Source: PALSA-505 sp963702235
GTDB lineage: Bacteria; Actinomycetota; Actinomycetes; Streptosporangiales; Streptosporangiaceae
Length of the DNA: 64,000 nucleotides
Assembly (NCBI GenBank): GCA_963702235.1
Contig: CAVPBZ010000013.1
Location: 1 to 64,000, forward strand
Direction: 5' to 3'
A program made the translations under genes and the position numbers. Below, in pieces: positions 1 to 7,818 of this stretch. The first letter of the stretch is position 1; each line of letters starts with the position of its first letter. The notes beneath the pieces were generated by a model that saw nothing but the letters and a program-made list of their open reading frames with translations, was not told the origin of the DNA and did no database searches.

Positions 1-1359
1 TCTCCCGCGCGATGTCATTGAGGACGTTCTTACTGAAACGGGGCGGCGGGAGCAGCGGTCGCGATTGCTTCCAGCGCACGTGATGGTGCGTTTCTGCCAG
101 GCGATGTGCCTGTTCTTTGATGATGATTATGAAGAGGTGATGCGCAAGCTGGTGGGGGCGCTGAAATCGATGAGCTCGTGGCGGGATGACTGGAGGGTGC
201 CGTCAACGGCAGCGATTACCCAGGCGCGGCAGCGGCTGGGTGCGAACCCCTTGCGTGTGCTGTTCGAGAAGACTGCTGTCCCGGTCGCCCGGCGGGGCAC
301 GAAGGGAGCCTGGCTTGGCTCGCGGCGGCTGATGGCGGTTGACGGTTTCATGGTCGATGTTCCCGATACCGAAGACAACGCTCGCGAGTTCGGGCGCATG
401 GACAATGGTAGGAAAGCAAGTGCCTTTCCCCAGGTGCAGGCAGTGGTTCTGGGTGAATGCGGTTCGCACGCTATCACCGGTGCGGCCGTCGGCCCGTGCA
501 ACGCTCATGAGCGGGTCCTGGCGGGGCAGCTTGCTTCCCGGCTGGAGCAGGACATGCTGGTCATCGCCGACCGCAACTTCTACAGTTTCGATTTGTGGCA
601 GGAGTTCCGCCAAACCGGTGCTGACCTGCTGTGGCGGGTAAATGCCAACCTGGGCTTGCGCGTCGTGCGGTGGCTCCCGGATGGCTCGTACCTGTCGGTC
701 ATCTACCATTCGAAACTCGGCAGGCGCCGCCGCGGCGAATTGCTGCGCGCTGCTGATGAGGATGCTGAGATCGATCCCGCTGAAGCGCACGTGGTCCGGG
801 TCGCCGAATATGACATCCTCGGCCGGGAGGGCGGCGGCGCCGGGGAAATCATCTGCGTGATAACATCCGTCCTTACGCCGCGGCAGCGACCGCAGAGGAA
901 CTGGCCGCTGCCTACCATGAACGCTGGGAATGCGAAAACCTCATTGACGAAGTCAAACCCACCAGCGCGGCCCCACGAGAGTCCTGCGATCCAAGTCCGC
1001 CGAGATGGTGCGGCAGGAAATCTATGCGCTTCTGCTCACCCACTATGGATAAGGCGCCTCATGTGCAACGCAGCTGACGAGATCGGTGAGGACCCTGACC
1101 GGCTGTCTTTCATGCGCTCTCTGCGCGTCATCCGCCGCCACGTTACGGGGCAGGCGAACTTTCCCCCTGAACACCGGGAAAGATTACTCGCCGAAACTAT
1201 CGCCGAAATCAATGAGCGACGGACCAAAGGCCGGAGGACCGGACCAACCCACGCGTTATAAGGCGGGCCCGCCACAACTGTTACATCGTCAAGAAATCCC
1301 GCCATCACGGCACCGTCCACGACGGCCCGCCGACCATCCGGCTCTACGCGCCGCCTTAA
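1..1359 (+). pseudogene. IS4-family transposase remnant, 5' end outside window
   Basis: The reading frame is already open at base 2, so the N-terminus lies outside the window. Protein similarity to IS4-family DDE transposases is visible: an AVDGFMVDVPDTE segment around the first Asp, VIADRNF around the second Asp, and YHERWECENLIDEVK around the Glu. The last lies in a different frame from the first two. The coding sense moves between frames near 870, 957, 1050 and 1255, and the C-terminal segment HNCYIVKKSRHHG ends at a TAA at 1357-1359. Four frame changes mean no functional enzyme can be made. No terminal inverted repeat or target duplication could be defined, because the left end is missing. 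Confidence 0.85.
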
Positions 1360-2093
1360 CTTAGTGGTATTGGGAGTAAGGTAACCCATCTTCCTCTTCG
1401 GTAATAACCCCGTACACGCCCCACGCCAACCCCGATTCCAAAGGGGCATAGGCGCGATCAATGGCAGTCATGGTGATCGCTGCCGCAGTGCCCCTCTAGA
1501 CCCAGATGGTGACACCTGCACGAAAAGGTCAATACAGGTGTATTAACTACACTGATGTAATTTCTCGCGGAGGCGAGGGCATACCACCGTAAAGGATGCC
1601 GCGATTCTTTCCCCATCCCCCTCGATAGCTGCCGGGGGTTGCCGTGAAAGATCAGACGCAAGGGTGGCGCTTGCGCCATCGCGTCAGCGACGGGCCGCAG
1701 GCCCGCCCTTGCGTGTGATCCTTGCACGGTGACAAGATGCCCGGCGCGAGGGGGACGGCCGTCCGCTCTTGCAGGCGGTTACCCGCGTGACGGCGCGGTA
1801 CTGGTCGCGGTGGGATGGCTGGCCAGCGGTCCTGCGGCAGCCGCCACGCCCGCAGGGCTCCCGCCCGAAAGGGCGTGCCAACGCTGTCGCCCAGTGACCG
1901 CAGAGTGCCAGCGACCCCCAGCCAGCGACGGCGGATGCCGCGCTGATCTGGAGCGCAGGTTGCTCGCCGCCTGCGCTACCAGCAGCGGACCTAGGCCGTC
2001 CGCGGCTGGCGCCGTAGGCGCCCTTGATGATCGTGAAGAAAGTCGTAACAGGCCGGTGTTGGCACGGCCCCCGCGGCACAGGCGCTCGTCGTG
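1360..2093. other. Intergenic stretch without a recognisable gene
   Basis: About 730 bases follow the transposase remnant. Open frames exist on both strands between about 1680 and 2090, but their translations are Arg/Ala/Gly/Pro-rich, mutually overlapping, and show no domain or clear ribosome-binding site. I see no RNA gene in it. The segment may be the left part of the integrated accessory DNA, but no attachment-site copy was found here. Confidence 0.5.
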
Positions 2094-2504
2094 CTAAGGC
2101 CGCATGGGCCAGTCGAATCTTGCCCAGATGGTGCGGCTGGAGTCGTCGCCGTCGATGCCCGATCCGCTGGCGAGGGTACGGACGATGTCCAGCCCGTGAT
2201 GTTGGGTCGGATCACTTACGCCTGGGGTCCATGGACCGCCGTTGTCCTCGACTTCGATCCGGGCGTGGTGTCCGGGGCTGATCGTGGCCCGGACGGTGAA
2301 GGTACCTCCGGGCAGGCGTGAGTGGCTGTGCAGGGCAGCATTTGCTGCAAGCTCGGAGGCGCAGAGGATCACGTCGTCGGCCATGGGACAGTCGCGCAGT
2401 ACCGCGCGCAGGTCGGCACGGACACTGCGGATGTGCTCGGTGCTGCCTGGGTACGTGACGCCGGTGGTGCGCAAGACGAGCGCCCTGGGTGCTGGTGCCT
2501 GCAT
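2094..2504 (-). CDS. RsbW-like ATP-binding protein (anti-sigma type GHKL ATPase)
   Basis: The 136-residue protein has the compact HATPase fold of RsbW/SpoIIAB-like serine kinases, which are common in actinomycetes as partner-switching anti-sigma factors or regulatory kinases. The N box is visible as ELAANAALHS (about residues 66-75) and the ATP-lid Asp motif as VEDNGGPW (about 93-100), followed by a Gly-containing HHGLDIVRTLA segment. No sigma factor or anti-anti-sigma gene lies next to it, so its partner is unknown. It is divergent from the monooxygenase-XRE pair and shares their upstream region. The function as an ATP-binding regulator is family knowledge; the target is not known. Confidence 0.8.
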   Translation of the reverse strand: MQAPAPRALVLRTTGVTYPGSTEHIRSVRADLRAVLRDCPMADDVILCASELAANAALHSHSRLPGGTFTVRATISPGHHARIEVEDNGGPWTPGVSDPTQHHGLDIVRTLASGSGIDGDDSSRTIWARFDWPMRP

Positions 2505-2550
2505 GAGTCCTCACTGATGCGCCTGGTACACGACCACTGTCACCACTGAG

Positions 2551-2600
2551 CGTACTCTTAGTCTGTGAGCCGTACAATAAGTCCGTGTTACTTCGCGTAC
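2551..2600 (+). promoter_or_regulatory. Candidate promoter/operator with phased GTAC-AGTC repeats
   Basis: Two related 16-bp units begin with GTAC at 2552 and 2572, exactly 20 bp (two helical turns) apart. They share GTAC then AGTC, T or C, then GTG. A third GTAC lies at 2597. The second unit contains TACAAT (2573-2578), a good -10 hexamer about 75 bp upstream of the monooxygenase start. The spacing suggests binding sites for a regulator, possibly the XRE protein encoded in the downstream operon. That assignment is inference. Confidence 0.35.
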
Positions 2601-2652
2601 TAGCGCAGCACATCAGGTGCGAGCATGGCGTCACGCGACTTGGAGGAAGCAG

Positions 2653-2955
2653 ATGTTCGGTCTGTGCGTGCGCTTCACGTGCAAAGACGAGACCAGCGCC
2701 GAGGCCTATGACCGGCTGGTCGCCGAGACCGTCGAAGCCATCAAGACTGGTGAACCGGGGACGCTGGTGTATGCCTCACACCTGGTGGACGGCCAGCCGC
2801 TGCAACGGATCTACGAGCTGTACCGAGACAGGGCCGCTTTCGAGGCGCACGAGGCTGCCCCCCACCGCCGCTACCTCGCCGAGCGGGACCAATACCTGGC
2901 CAGTACTGAGGTTGACTGGCTGACCTTGCAGACCGGCAAGGGCATCGGCGGGTGA
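2653..2955 (+). CDS. Small antibiotic-biosynthesis-monooxygenase (ABM)-like protein
   Basis: This is a 100-residue protein. The ATG at 2653 is chosen because GGAGG lies just upstream; the frame itself extends further 5'. The pattern of a beta-strand start (MFGLCVRFTCKDE), an acidic helix, then LYRDRAAFEAHEAAPHRR and a final hydrophobic strand fits dimeric alpha-beta ABM-fold proteins (quinol monooxygenase/YgiN type). Such proteins oxidise quinols or act as small accessory enzymes without a cofactor. Its stop overlaps the start of the XRE-TPR gene (GTGA at 2952-2955), so the two are translationally coupled. The substrate cannot be predicted. Confidence 0.7.
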   Translation: MFGLCVRFTCKDETSAEAYDRLVAETVEAIKTGEPGTLVYASHLVDGQPLQRIYELYRDRAAFEAHEAAPHRRYLAERDQYLASTEVDWLTLQTGKGIGG

Positions 2956-4169
2956 GCACCCCGGACTATCAGCAGGCCCTCGGGCGCAAGATCGCCGCTG
3001 AGCGCCACCGCCGCGGGTTGTCCCAGCCCGAGCTGGCCAGGATGATCGACCGGTCGGTGGCATGGGTGTCCCAGGTCGAGCGCGGCGTGCGCAAGGTGGA
3101 CCGGATGTCAGTGCTGGAAACCCTCGCGGCCGCACTGGACGTGCCGCTGGCCGAGCTGGCCGCCGAGGCTCCCGTCGTAGCCGCCGTGACCGAGGAGCCG
3201 CCAGGCGCAGCCGGGCTGCGGCTGGTCCTGTCCAGCGCCCATGTCCTGCGGGCGATGCTGCACAGTGGCCGTGCTCCGGCCATCAGCACCCTGCGCAGCA
3301 AGACACGCAAGGCGTGGGACCTAACCCACGCCGGGCGCTATACCGAGCTGACCGAATTGCTACAAGGCCTGGTCCCAGACCTAGAAACTGCCGCCCGGGC
3401 AGTGGCCGAGAATCAGCGGACTGAGGTATTTGAACTGCTGGCCACGACCTATCAGGCTTGCTCGGCTGCCCTGGAAAAGCTCGGTGAGCCAGACATCGCC
3501 TGGATCGCCGCCGACCGCGCCATGGCCGCCGCCGAACGGGCAGGCGACCCGCTGCTGGTGGCCGCCGGGGCGTTCCGGCTCGTGTTCGTGTTCCTCACCG
3601 CCCGCCATTACGACCAGGCCGAGGAGACCGCCCGCACGGCTGCTGATGCCCTCTGGCCGATGGCCGATGACGGTGATCCGAAGGCCATGTCCCTGTGGGG
3701 CGCCCTGACCTTGCAACGCGCCGTCATCGCCGCACGCCGCAACGACCCCGACACCGCCTACAACCAGCTCGAGCTGGCTCGCCAGATGGCCGACCGGCTG
3801 GGCGAGGGATGCGACGACTACAACACCGAGTTCGGTCCTGCCAATGTCACTCTGTACGAGGTCGCTGTCGCCGTCGAGCTCGGCGACGCGGGCCGCGCCC
3901 TTCGCGCCGCCGCCACCGTGGACACTTCCGGCCTGTCAGCAGAGCGGCAGGCCCGGATGCTTATCGACGTTGCTCGCGCCCATGCGCAGCGCCGCCAGGT
4001 CCCTGAGGCGGTGGTCGCGCTGCGGCAGGCTGAAGAGATCACTCCTGAGCAGTTCCGCGGGCATGATCTGGTCCGCCAGCTTGTCTCCGACCTGCTCACC
4101 ATGCAAGACCCTCCAGCCAGTGAGTTGAGAGAACTGGCCGGGCGGTTGGCCGCGAAGACTCGATCCTGA
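2952..4169 (+). CDS. XRE-family HTH regulator with C-terminal TPR-like domain
   Basis: The 405-residue protein starts at GTG 2952, overlapping the previous stop. Residues 5-65 form a Cro/C1-type helix-turn-helix (LSQPELARMIDRSVAWVSQV, then VERGVRKVDRMSVLETLA). The remainder is an Ala/Leu/Glu-rich helical repeat region resembling the TPR-like sensor domain of many actinobacterial XRE regulators. These often sit beside small metabolic genes or on integrative elements and respond to a peptide or small ligand. Here the gene precedes the RepSA-xis-int block of element 1, so control of that element or of its own operon is plausible but inferred. Confidence 0.85.
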   Translation: MSTPDYQQALGRKIAAERHRRGLSQPELARMIDRSVAWVSQVERGVRKVDRMSVLETLAAALDVPLAELAAEAPVVAAVTEEPPGAAGLRLVLSSAHVLRAMLHSGRAPAISTLRSKTRKAWDLTHAGRYTELTELLQGLVPDLETAARAVAENQRTEVFELLATTYQACSAALEKLGEPDIAWIAADRAMAAAERAGDPLLVAAGAFRLVFVFLTARHYDQAEETARTAADALWPMADDGDPKAMSLWGALTLQRAVIAARRNDPDTAYNQLELARQMADRLGEGCDDYNTEFGPANVTLYEVAVAVELGDAGRALRAAATVDTSGLSAERQARMLIDVARAHAQRRQVPEAVVALRQAEEITPEQFRGHDLVRQLVSDLLTMQDPPASELRELAGRLAAKTRS

Positions 4170-4185
4170 AACTGAGTGTTTTAGG

Positions 4186-4204
4186 CACGTACTTTGTATA
4201 CGTG
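4186..4204. promoter_or_regulatory. Inverted repeat CACGTA-N7-TACGTG upstream of repSA
   Basis: A perfect 6-bp-arm inverted repeat lies in the 282-bp gap between the XRE gene and the RepSA start. It falls in the only AT-richer part of the gap (TTTAGG to TATACG). It is a candidate operator or promoter element for the rep-xis-int operon. No transcription start can be assigned. The rest of the gap shows no gene. Confidence 0.3.
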
Positions 4205-4451
4205 TAGAGTCGAGGCCAGCAAGACCTCCCAATATCGAAGCATGGCCGTGAATATGCCGGGCCGGTGAGTCACCGGGTGCCCGGTCACGGTGCCAACGCC
4301 ACATCGAACCGCCTGAGCGGCAGGCAACTCTGGCCAGGCCAATGCGGCACAGCACCGCTGATCATCAAACCCGATGCCATTGAGCCTGGCTACGGCTTGC
4401 CTCCGCTCGTCCACCGCCGCCCGCAAGGGCCCGACGAGAGGAGTACCGCCT

Positions 4452-5774
4452 TTGCCACCTGTCCCTGTGTCTGCTGGCACCACCCGGCATGCCGGTGGGT
4501 GCCTGCAACCGGTTCTGCTGCGTGGCCGCGTCGATCACATCGACGGCGCCACTGGCGAATTGCTGCACCGTTACACCACCGTCCACGAGCCCGGCGGGGT
4601 CCTGCCGATCGCGTGCAAGACCCGCCGTGCCTCCCGGTGCCCGCCTTGCGCCGAGGTCTACCGCGCCGATACTTACCAGCTCGTCCGCGCCGGACTGACC
4701 GGCGGCAAGGGCATCCCGGATACCGTCGCCACTCACCCGTGCGTGTTCACCACGCTCACCGCACCCTCGTTCGGCCCGGTCCACGCCCGCCGCGAAAAGG
4801 ATGGCCGAGTGCTGCGGTGCCGTCCACGGCGGCGCGACAGGGCCTGCCCACACGGCCGCCGCCTGTCCTGCGGCGAGAAGCACTCCGAGAATGACACCAG
4901 GCTTGGTGAGCCGCTGTGCCCGGAGTGCTACGACTACACCGGCGCAGTGCTGTTCAACGCCTACGCGCCCGACCTGTGGCGCCGGTTCACCATCGCCCTG
5001 CGCCGCACACTCGCCCGGCAGGCCGGGCTGACCAACAAGGCGCTCACGGCCCAGGTCCGTGTCTCCTACGCCAAGGTTGCCGAATACCAGCGGCGTGGAG
5101 TCGTTCACTTCCACGCCATCATCCGCCTCGATGGACCCGCCGGACCGGGCACCGCTCCTCCTGCCTGGGCTGACCTCGCCCGGCTCACCGCCGCCATCGA
5201 CCAGGCCGCCCGCGCCGTCAACATCACAACACCGAGTGGGCCAGGGCTCCCGGCGCGCACCCTGGCCTGGGGCCGGGAACTCGACACGCGACCCGTCGCC
5301 ACGACCGGAGAACTGACCGATACCAAGGTCGCTGGCTACGTCGCCAAGTACGCGACCAAGGCCGCCGAATGCACCGGCACTCTGGACCGCCGGATCACTC
5401 CTGCCGACCGACTGGCCGAGCTACCCGTCCGCGACCACGCCCGCCGCCATATCGCCGAGTGCCTCCGTCTCGGCAAGCTCCCCGAACTGGAACACCTGCG
5501 ACTGGCCGCCTGGGCGCACATGCTCGGCTTCCGTGGCCACTTCTCCACCAAGAGTCGCGCCTACTCGATCACCTTGAGTTCACTGCGTGCCGACCGCGCC
5601 GCCCACCAGCGCGAATACGCCAAGGCCGCCGGACTCATGCCTGACCTCGACACCAGCACCACGCTCGTCGTGAACGACTGGCACTTCGCCGGACGCGACT
5701 ACCGGGTCCCTCCCAACTTGCTCACATCGTCCCCGCACCCGACGGGAGGTGTGCCGTGCCCCGGCTCCTGCTGA
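4452..5774 (+). CDS. RepSA-type replication initiator of element 1, C-terminus unusual
   Basis: Start chosen at TTG 4452, because GAGAGGAG (4436-4443) sits 8 bases upstream; an upstream ATG at 4374 lacks a ribosome-binding site. The 440-residue protein matches actinobacterial RepSA initiators of pSAM2-like elements: Cys-rich N-terminal part (RRASRCPPCAEVYRADTYQL), a second Cys group (LCPECYDY), the HUH-like metal motif in RGVVHFHAIIRLDG, and VAGYVAKYATKAAE. RepSA nicks and starts rolling-circle replication of the excised element. The usual conserved Ala/Arg-rich C-terminal helix after the WHFAGRDY segment is missing: the last 25 residues are unrelated and overlap the excisionase. This suggests a deletion joining the two genes. 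Activity is uncertain. Confidence 0.85.
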   Translation: MPPVPVSAGTTRHAGGCLQPVLLRGRVDHIDGATGELLHRYTTVHEPGGVLPIACKTRRASRCPPCAEVYRADTYQLVRAGLTGGKGIPDTVATHPCVFTTLTAPSFGPVHARREKDGRVLRCRPRRRDRACPHGRRLSCGEKHSENDTRLGEPLCPECYDYTGAVLFNAYAPDLWRRFTIALRRTLARQAGLTNKALTAQVRVSYAKVAEYQRRGVVHFHAIIRLDGPAGPGTAPPAWADLARLTAAIDQAARAVNITTPSGPGLPARTLAWGRELDTRPVATTGELTDTKVAGYVAKYATKAAECTGTLDRRITPADRLAELPVRDHARRHIAECLRLGKLPELEHLRLAAWAHMLGFRGHFSTKSRAYSITLSSLRADRAAHQREYAKAAGLMPDLDTSTTLVVNDWHFAGRDYRVPPNLLTSSPHPTGGVPCPGSC

Positions 5775-5941
5775 CCGTGCCCGAGGCCGCCGAGGCCCTG
5801 GCCATCTCCCGCAGCAAGCTCTACGAGCTACTGGCCAGCGGCGCTATCTCGTCGATCCGCATCGACGGGTCACGACGCATCCCGCTCACCGCCCTGGAGG
5901 CGTACGTCTCCAGGCTTCTCGCCGAAAGGACCGCCGCGTAA
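5756..5941 (+). CDS. xis: Excisionase (MerR/HTH_17 type) of element 1
   Basis: The protein has 61 residues and starts at GTG 5756 after GGGAGG. It is a single winged helix-turn-helix domain: LLTVPEAAEALAISRSKLYE, then LLASGAISSIRIDGSRRIP. This is the standard form of excisionases that bend attachment-site DNA and steer the integrase towards excision. It overlaps the RepSA 3' end by 19 bases and the integrase start by one base (TAATG), the classic repSA-xis-int operon arrangement of AICEs. Confidence 0.9.
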   Translation: MPRLLLTVPEAAEALAISRSKLYELLASGAISSIRIDGSRRIPLTALEAYVSRLLAERTAA

Positions 5942-7182
5942 TGCCCGACACCACGACCGCCGATGAGCCCGGCCGCCGCAGGAAGCCACGCAAGAACGCT
6001 CCCAAGCTCCGCGACGGCGTGATGAAGCGCGGCCACACCTGGTCCTATGTCATCCGCGTCAAGGACCCGGAGACGGGAGTCAGCAAGCCCAGGTGGGTCG
6101 GCGGCTTCGCCACTGAGGAAGCCGCCAAGGCCGCCCGCGACGAGAACCGGGTCAAGGCCCACCGGGGCGAGTACATCGACCACAACCGGATCACTGTGGC
6201 CGCATATCTCGCTGACTGGATCGACAGCCATGCGATGGAGATCAAGCCGCGTACCCTGCTCGACTACCGCTCCTGCATCCGGCTCTACGTCACGCCGCGC
6301 ATCGGCCACTTGCCGATCCAGGCCGTGCGCCCTTCCACGATCACCAAGCTCTACCGCGACCTGCTGACCAGCGGAGGCCGCGACGGCAAGCCGCTCGCCG
6401 TACCGACTGTCACCCACCTGCACGCGGTGCTCAGGAAGGCCTTCCGCGACGCCGTCATCGTGGACGAACTCATCGGCAGCAATCCCGTGGAACGAGCCAA
6501 GCGGCCACGCGCCCAGGCTGCCGAGCCCGGCACCGTCTGGTCCGTCGCCCAACTCCGGACGTTCCTGGCCACCGCGAGGCAGCACCGGCTGTTCGCCTTC
6601 TTCCACGTCGCCGCCTATACCGGAGCCCGCCGGGGCGAGCTGCTCAACCTGCGCTGGACCGACATCGACCTCGACGCGAAAAAGATCACCATTACTGGAT
6701 CAACAGCCGTGATCGGCGGTGAGCGGGTCAACGGAACCACCAAGAGCGGCCGGACCCGCGTCGTCTCCATCGATGACGAAACGGCTGCCGTCCTGCGCCA
6801 ACGCAAGAAGGACCAGGCCGCCGAGCAACTGCACGCGGGCGATTCCTGGTGCGGCACCAAGGACGGCTACGTCTTCACGACCGGCTGGGGCGAACCGATC
6901 TACCCCGATACCGTCACGTCGCTGATGTCCAAGCTCAGCCGAGCCCACAACGAGCCAGGGAACGCGCCACGCCCCAAGGACCAGCTACCACACGCATGGC
7001 TGCACGACTTGAGACATATTCATGCCACGACCTTGCTGCTGTCCGGCGTCCCGGTGCATGTCGTCGCGGCCCGCCTGGGCCACGCCGACCCGGCGATCAC
7101 TCTTCGCGTGTACGCCCACGTGATCCGCTCCGCCGAGGCCGCTGCCGCGGACATCTTCGCCCAGGCAGTGAACGCCGCATAG
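5941..7182 (+). CDS. int: Tyrosine site-specific integrase of element 1
   Basis: ATG 5941 is chosen because it overlaps the xis stop; the open frame extends upstream without a start signal. The 413-residue protein has the N-terminal AP2-like arm-binding region (WSYVIRVKDPETG), a SAM-like core-binding domain (VAAYLADWIDSHAMEIKPRT) and a C-terminal catalytic domain. The catalytic Arg is in ARRGELLNLRW, the His-x-x-Arg in LHDLRHIHATTL, the second His in LGHADPAITL and the nucleophile Tyr in RVYAHV. It would recombine the element with the tRNA-Thr site: an att copy lies 94 bp past the stop. It differs clearly from the integrase at 15727 although both sit next to the same target sequence. Confidence 0.95.
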   Translation: MPDTTTADEPGRRRKPRKNAPKLRDGVMKRGHTWSYVIRVKDPETGVSKPRWVGGFATEEAAKAARDENRVKAHRGEYIDHNRITVAAYLADWIDSHAMEIKPRTLLDYRSCIRLYVTPRIGHLPIQAVRPSTITKLYRDLLTSGGRDGKPLAVPTVTHLHAVLRKAFRDAVIVDELIGSNPVERAKRPRAQAAEPGTVWSVAQLRTFLATARQHRLFAFFHVAAYTGARRGELLNLRWTDIDLDAKKITITGSTAVIGGERVNGTTKSGRTRVVSIDDETAAVLRQRKKDQAAEQLHAGDSWCGTKDGYVFTTGWGEPIYPDTVTSLMSKLSRAHNEPGNAPRPKDQLPHAWLHDLRHIHATTLLLSGVPVHVVAARLGHADPAITLRVYAHVIRSAEAAAADIFAQAVNAA

Positions 7183-7236
7183 CCCGGCCGACAGTGCGAC
7201 GCACACCCAGGCTGCTGTTAGCAAACCCGTTAGCAA

Positions 7237-7268
7237 AGAGGCCCCTTCCATGATCGGAAGGGGCCTCT
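7237..7268 (+). terminator. Strong hairpin after integrase 1
   Basis: A perfect 13-bp inverted repeat (AGAGGCCCCTTCC and its complement) has a 6-base loop ATGATC. It stands 55 bp after the integrase stop and 8 bp before the att copy. There is no T-run on the plus strand, as is usual for actinobacterial terminators. It would insulate the rep-xis-int transcript from element 2. Confidence 0.75.
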
Positions 7269-7275
7269 GACCTGC

Positions 7276-7318
7276 GAGCCGCCTATCGGAATCGAACCGA
7301 TGACCTACGCATTACGAG
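7276..7318 (+). repeat. Attachment site between the two elements (43-bp tRNA-Thr 3' half)
   Basis: These 43 bases are identical to 16897-16939 and in the same orientation. They correspond to the tRNA-Thr gene from the anticodon loop to the 3' end, read on the minus strand. As a partial tRNA copy without acceptor 5' half it is not a functional tRNA. It marks the right end of element 1 and the left end of element 2. Confidence 0.92.
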
Positions 7319-7818
7319 CGTGTCACCGTGCGCTGCTCACGGGTTCAAAGCCCGGGCGAGCTTCATGTTCACAGGTTGCTGCTGGTGGCGGTCGTTGGCT
7401 ATTGATGGCAGTTCGGGGGCAACACGGGGGCACGCTCGTAATGCGTAGGCCAGGTGCTCGATGGAGCGGCGCCGTCGCACGGCTGTCTGCTTTTAGGCCG
7501 CACAGAACCCCAGTGCTGGAACGGCAGCCAGATGCGGCGGGCTGTGGTCGGGCGGCCGAGGCAGGGATTGCTTGTCGCTGTTGCTGTCCTCTGCCGTCAG
7601 CCGCCTGGCGGCCTCCGATCTCCGTCCCGACAGTAACTCTTAGCGGTGAGGTAAGTGTTTTCTGTCCTCCTCGCTCACACGTAAAGCCGGAGACAGGGGT
7701 AATGTCGCACACCATCGGCTAGGTAACCGTTCTCTGGACCTCGGATACAGGCGTAGCTACATCATGGTGCTTGCGCCTGGTTACCATCCGTAACGCAATC
7801 GGGGAAGAGAGGGCCGTT
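7319..7818. other. Left end of element 2 without a supported gene
   Basis: The first 500 bases inside the att copy contain a short hairpin (about 7335-7361) and a 20-base stretch (7413-7432) that matches the integrase-2 3' end (16793-16812) at 19 of 20 positions. The inverted att fragment also lies here. Open frames here have no domain or start signal. Two inverted GGTAACC/GGTTACC motifs flank the region just upstream of the secreted-protein gene and may be regulatory. Confidence 0.5.
7431..7449 (-). repeat. 19-bp inverted copy of the att core flank
   Basis: Bases 7431-7449 are the exact reverse complement of 7304-7322. The pair spans the anticodon-arm part of the att copy plus four bases beyond it, and is separated by 108 bases. 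The distal copy extends beyond the tRNA identity, so the inverted repeat was made from this junction and not from the tRNA gene itself. Confidence 0.85.

Larger units (their letters stand above)
2653..7318 (+). mobile_element. Integrative element 1 (pSAM2/AICE-like), left end not found
   Basis: The repSA-xis-int block followed by a tRNA-Thr att copy (7276-7318) defines the right end. The left boundary is a minimum estimate from gene context; no third att copy was seen between base 1 and 4450, so the element may begin outside the window or be truncated. No FtsK/TraSA transfer ATPase, spread gene or Pra-like activator is present in the visible part. It may therefore be non-self-transmissible, or its transfer genes may lie to the left. 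Confidence 0.6.

Noticed and set aside
1684..2097. Overlapping frames on both strands after the transposase
   Set aside because: Both translations are Arg/Ala/Pro-rich, without domains or start signals, typical of random open frames in GC-rich DNA.
7335..7361. Possible second tRNA fragment (T-arm-like hairpin with GGTTCAAAG)
   Set aside because: Only one arm can be drawn; no acceptor or anticodon stem matches, so it is not annotated as a tRNA.
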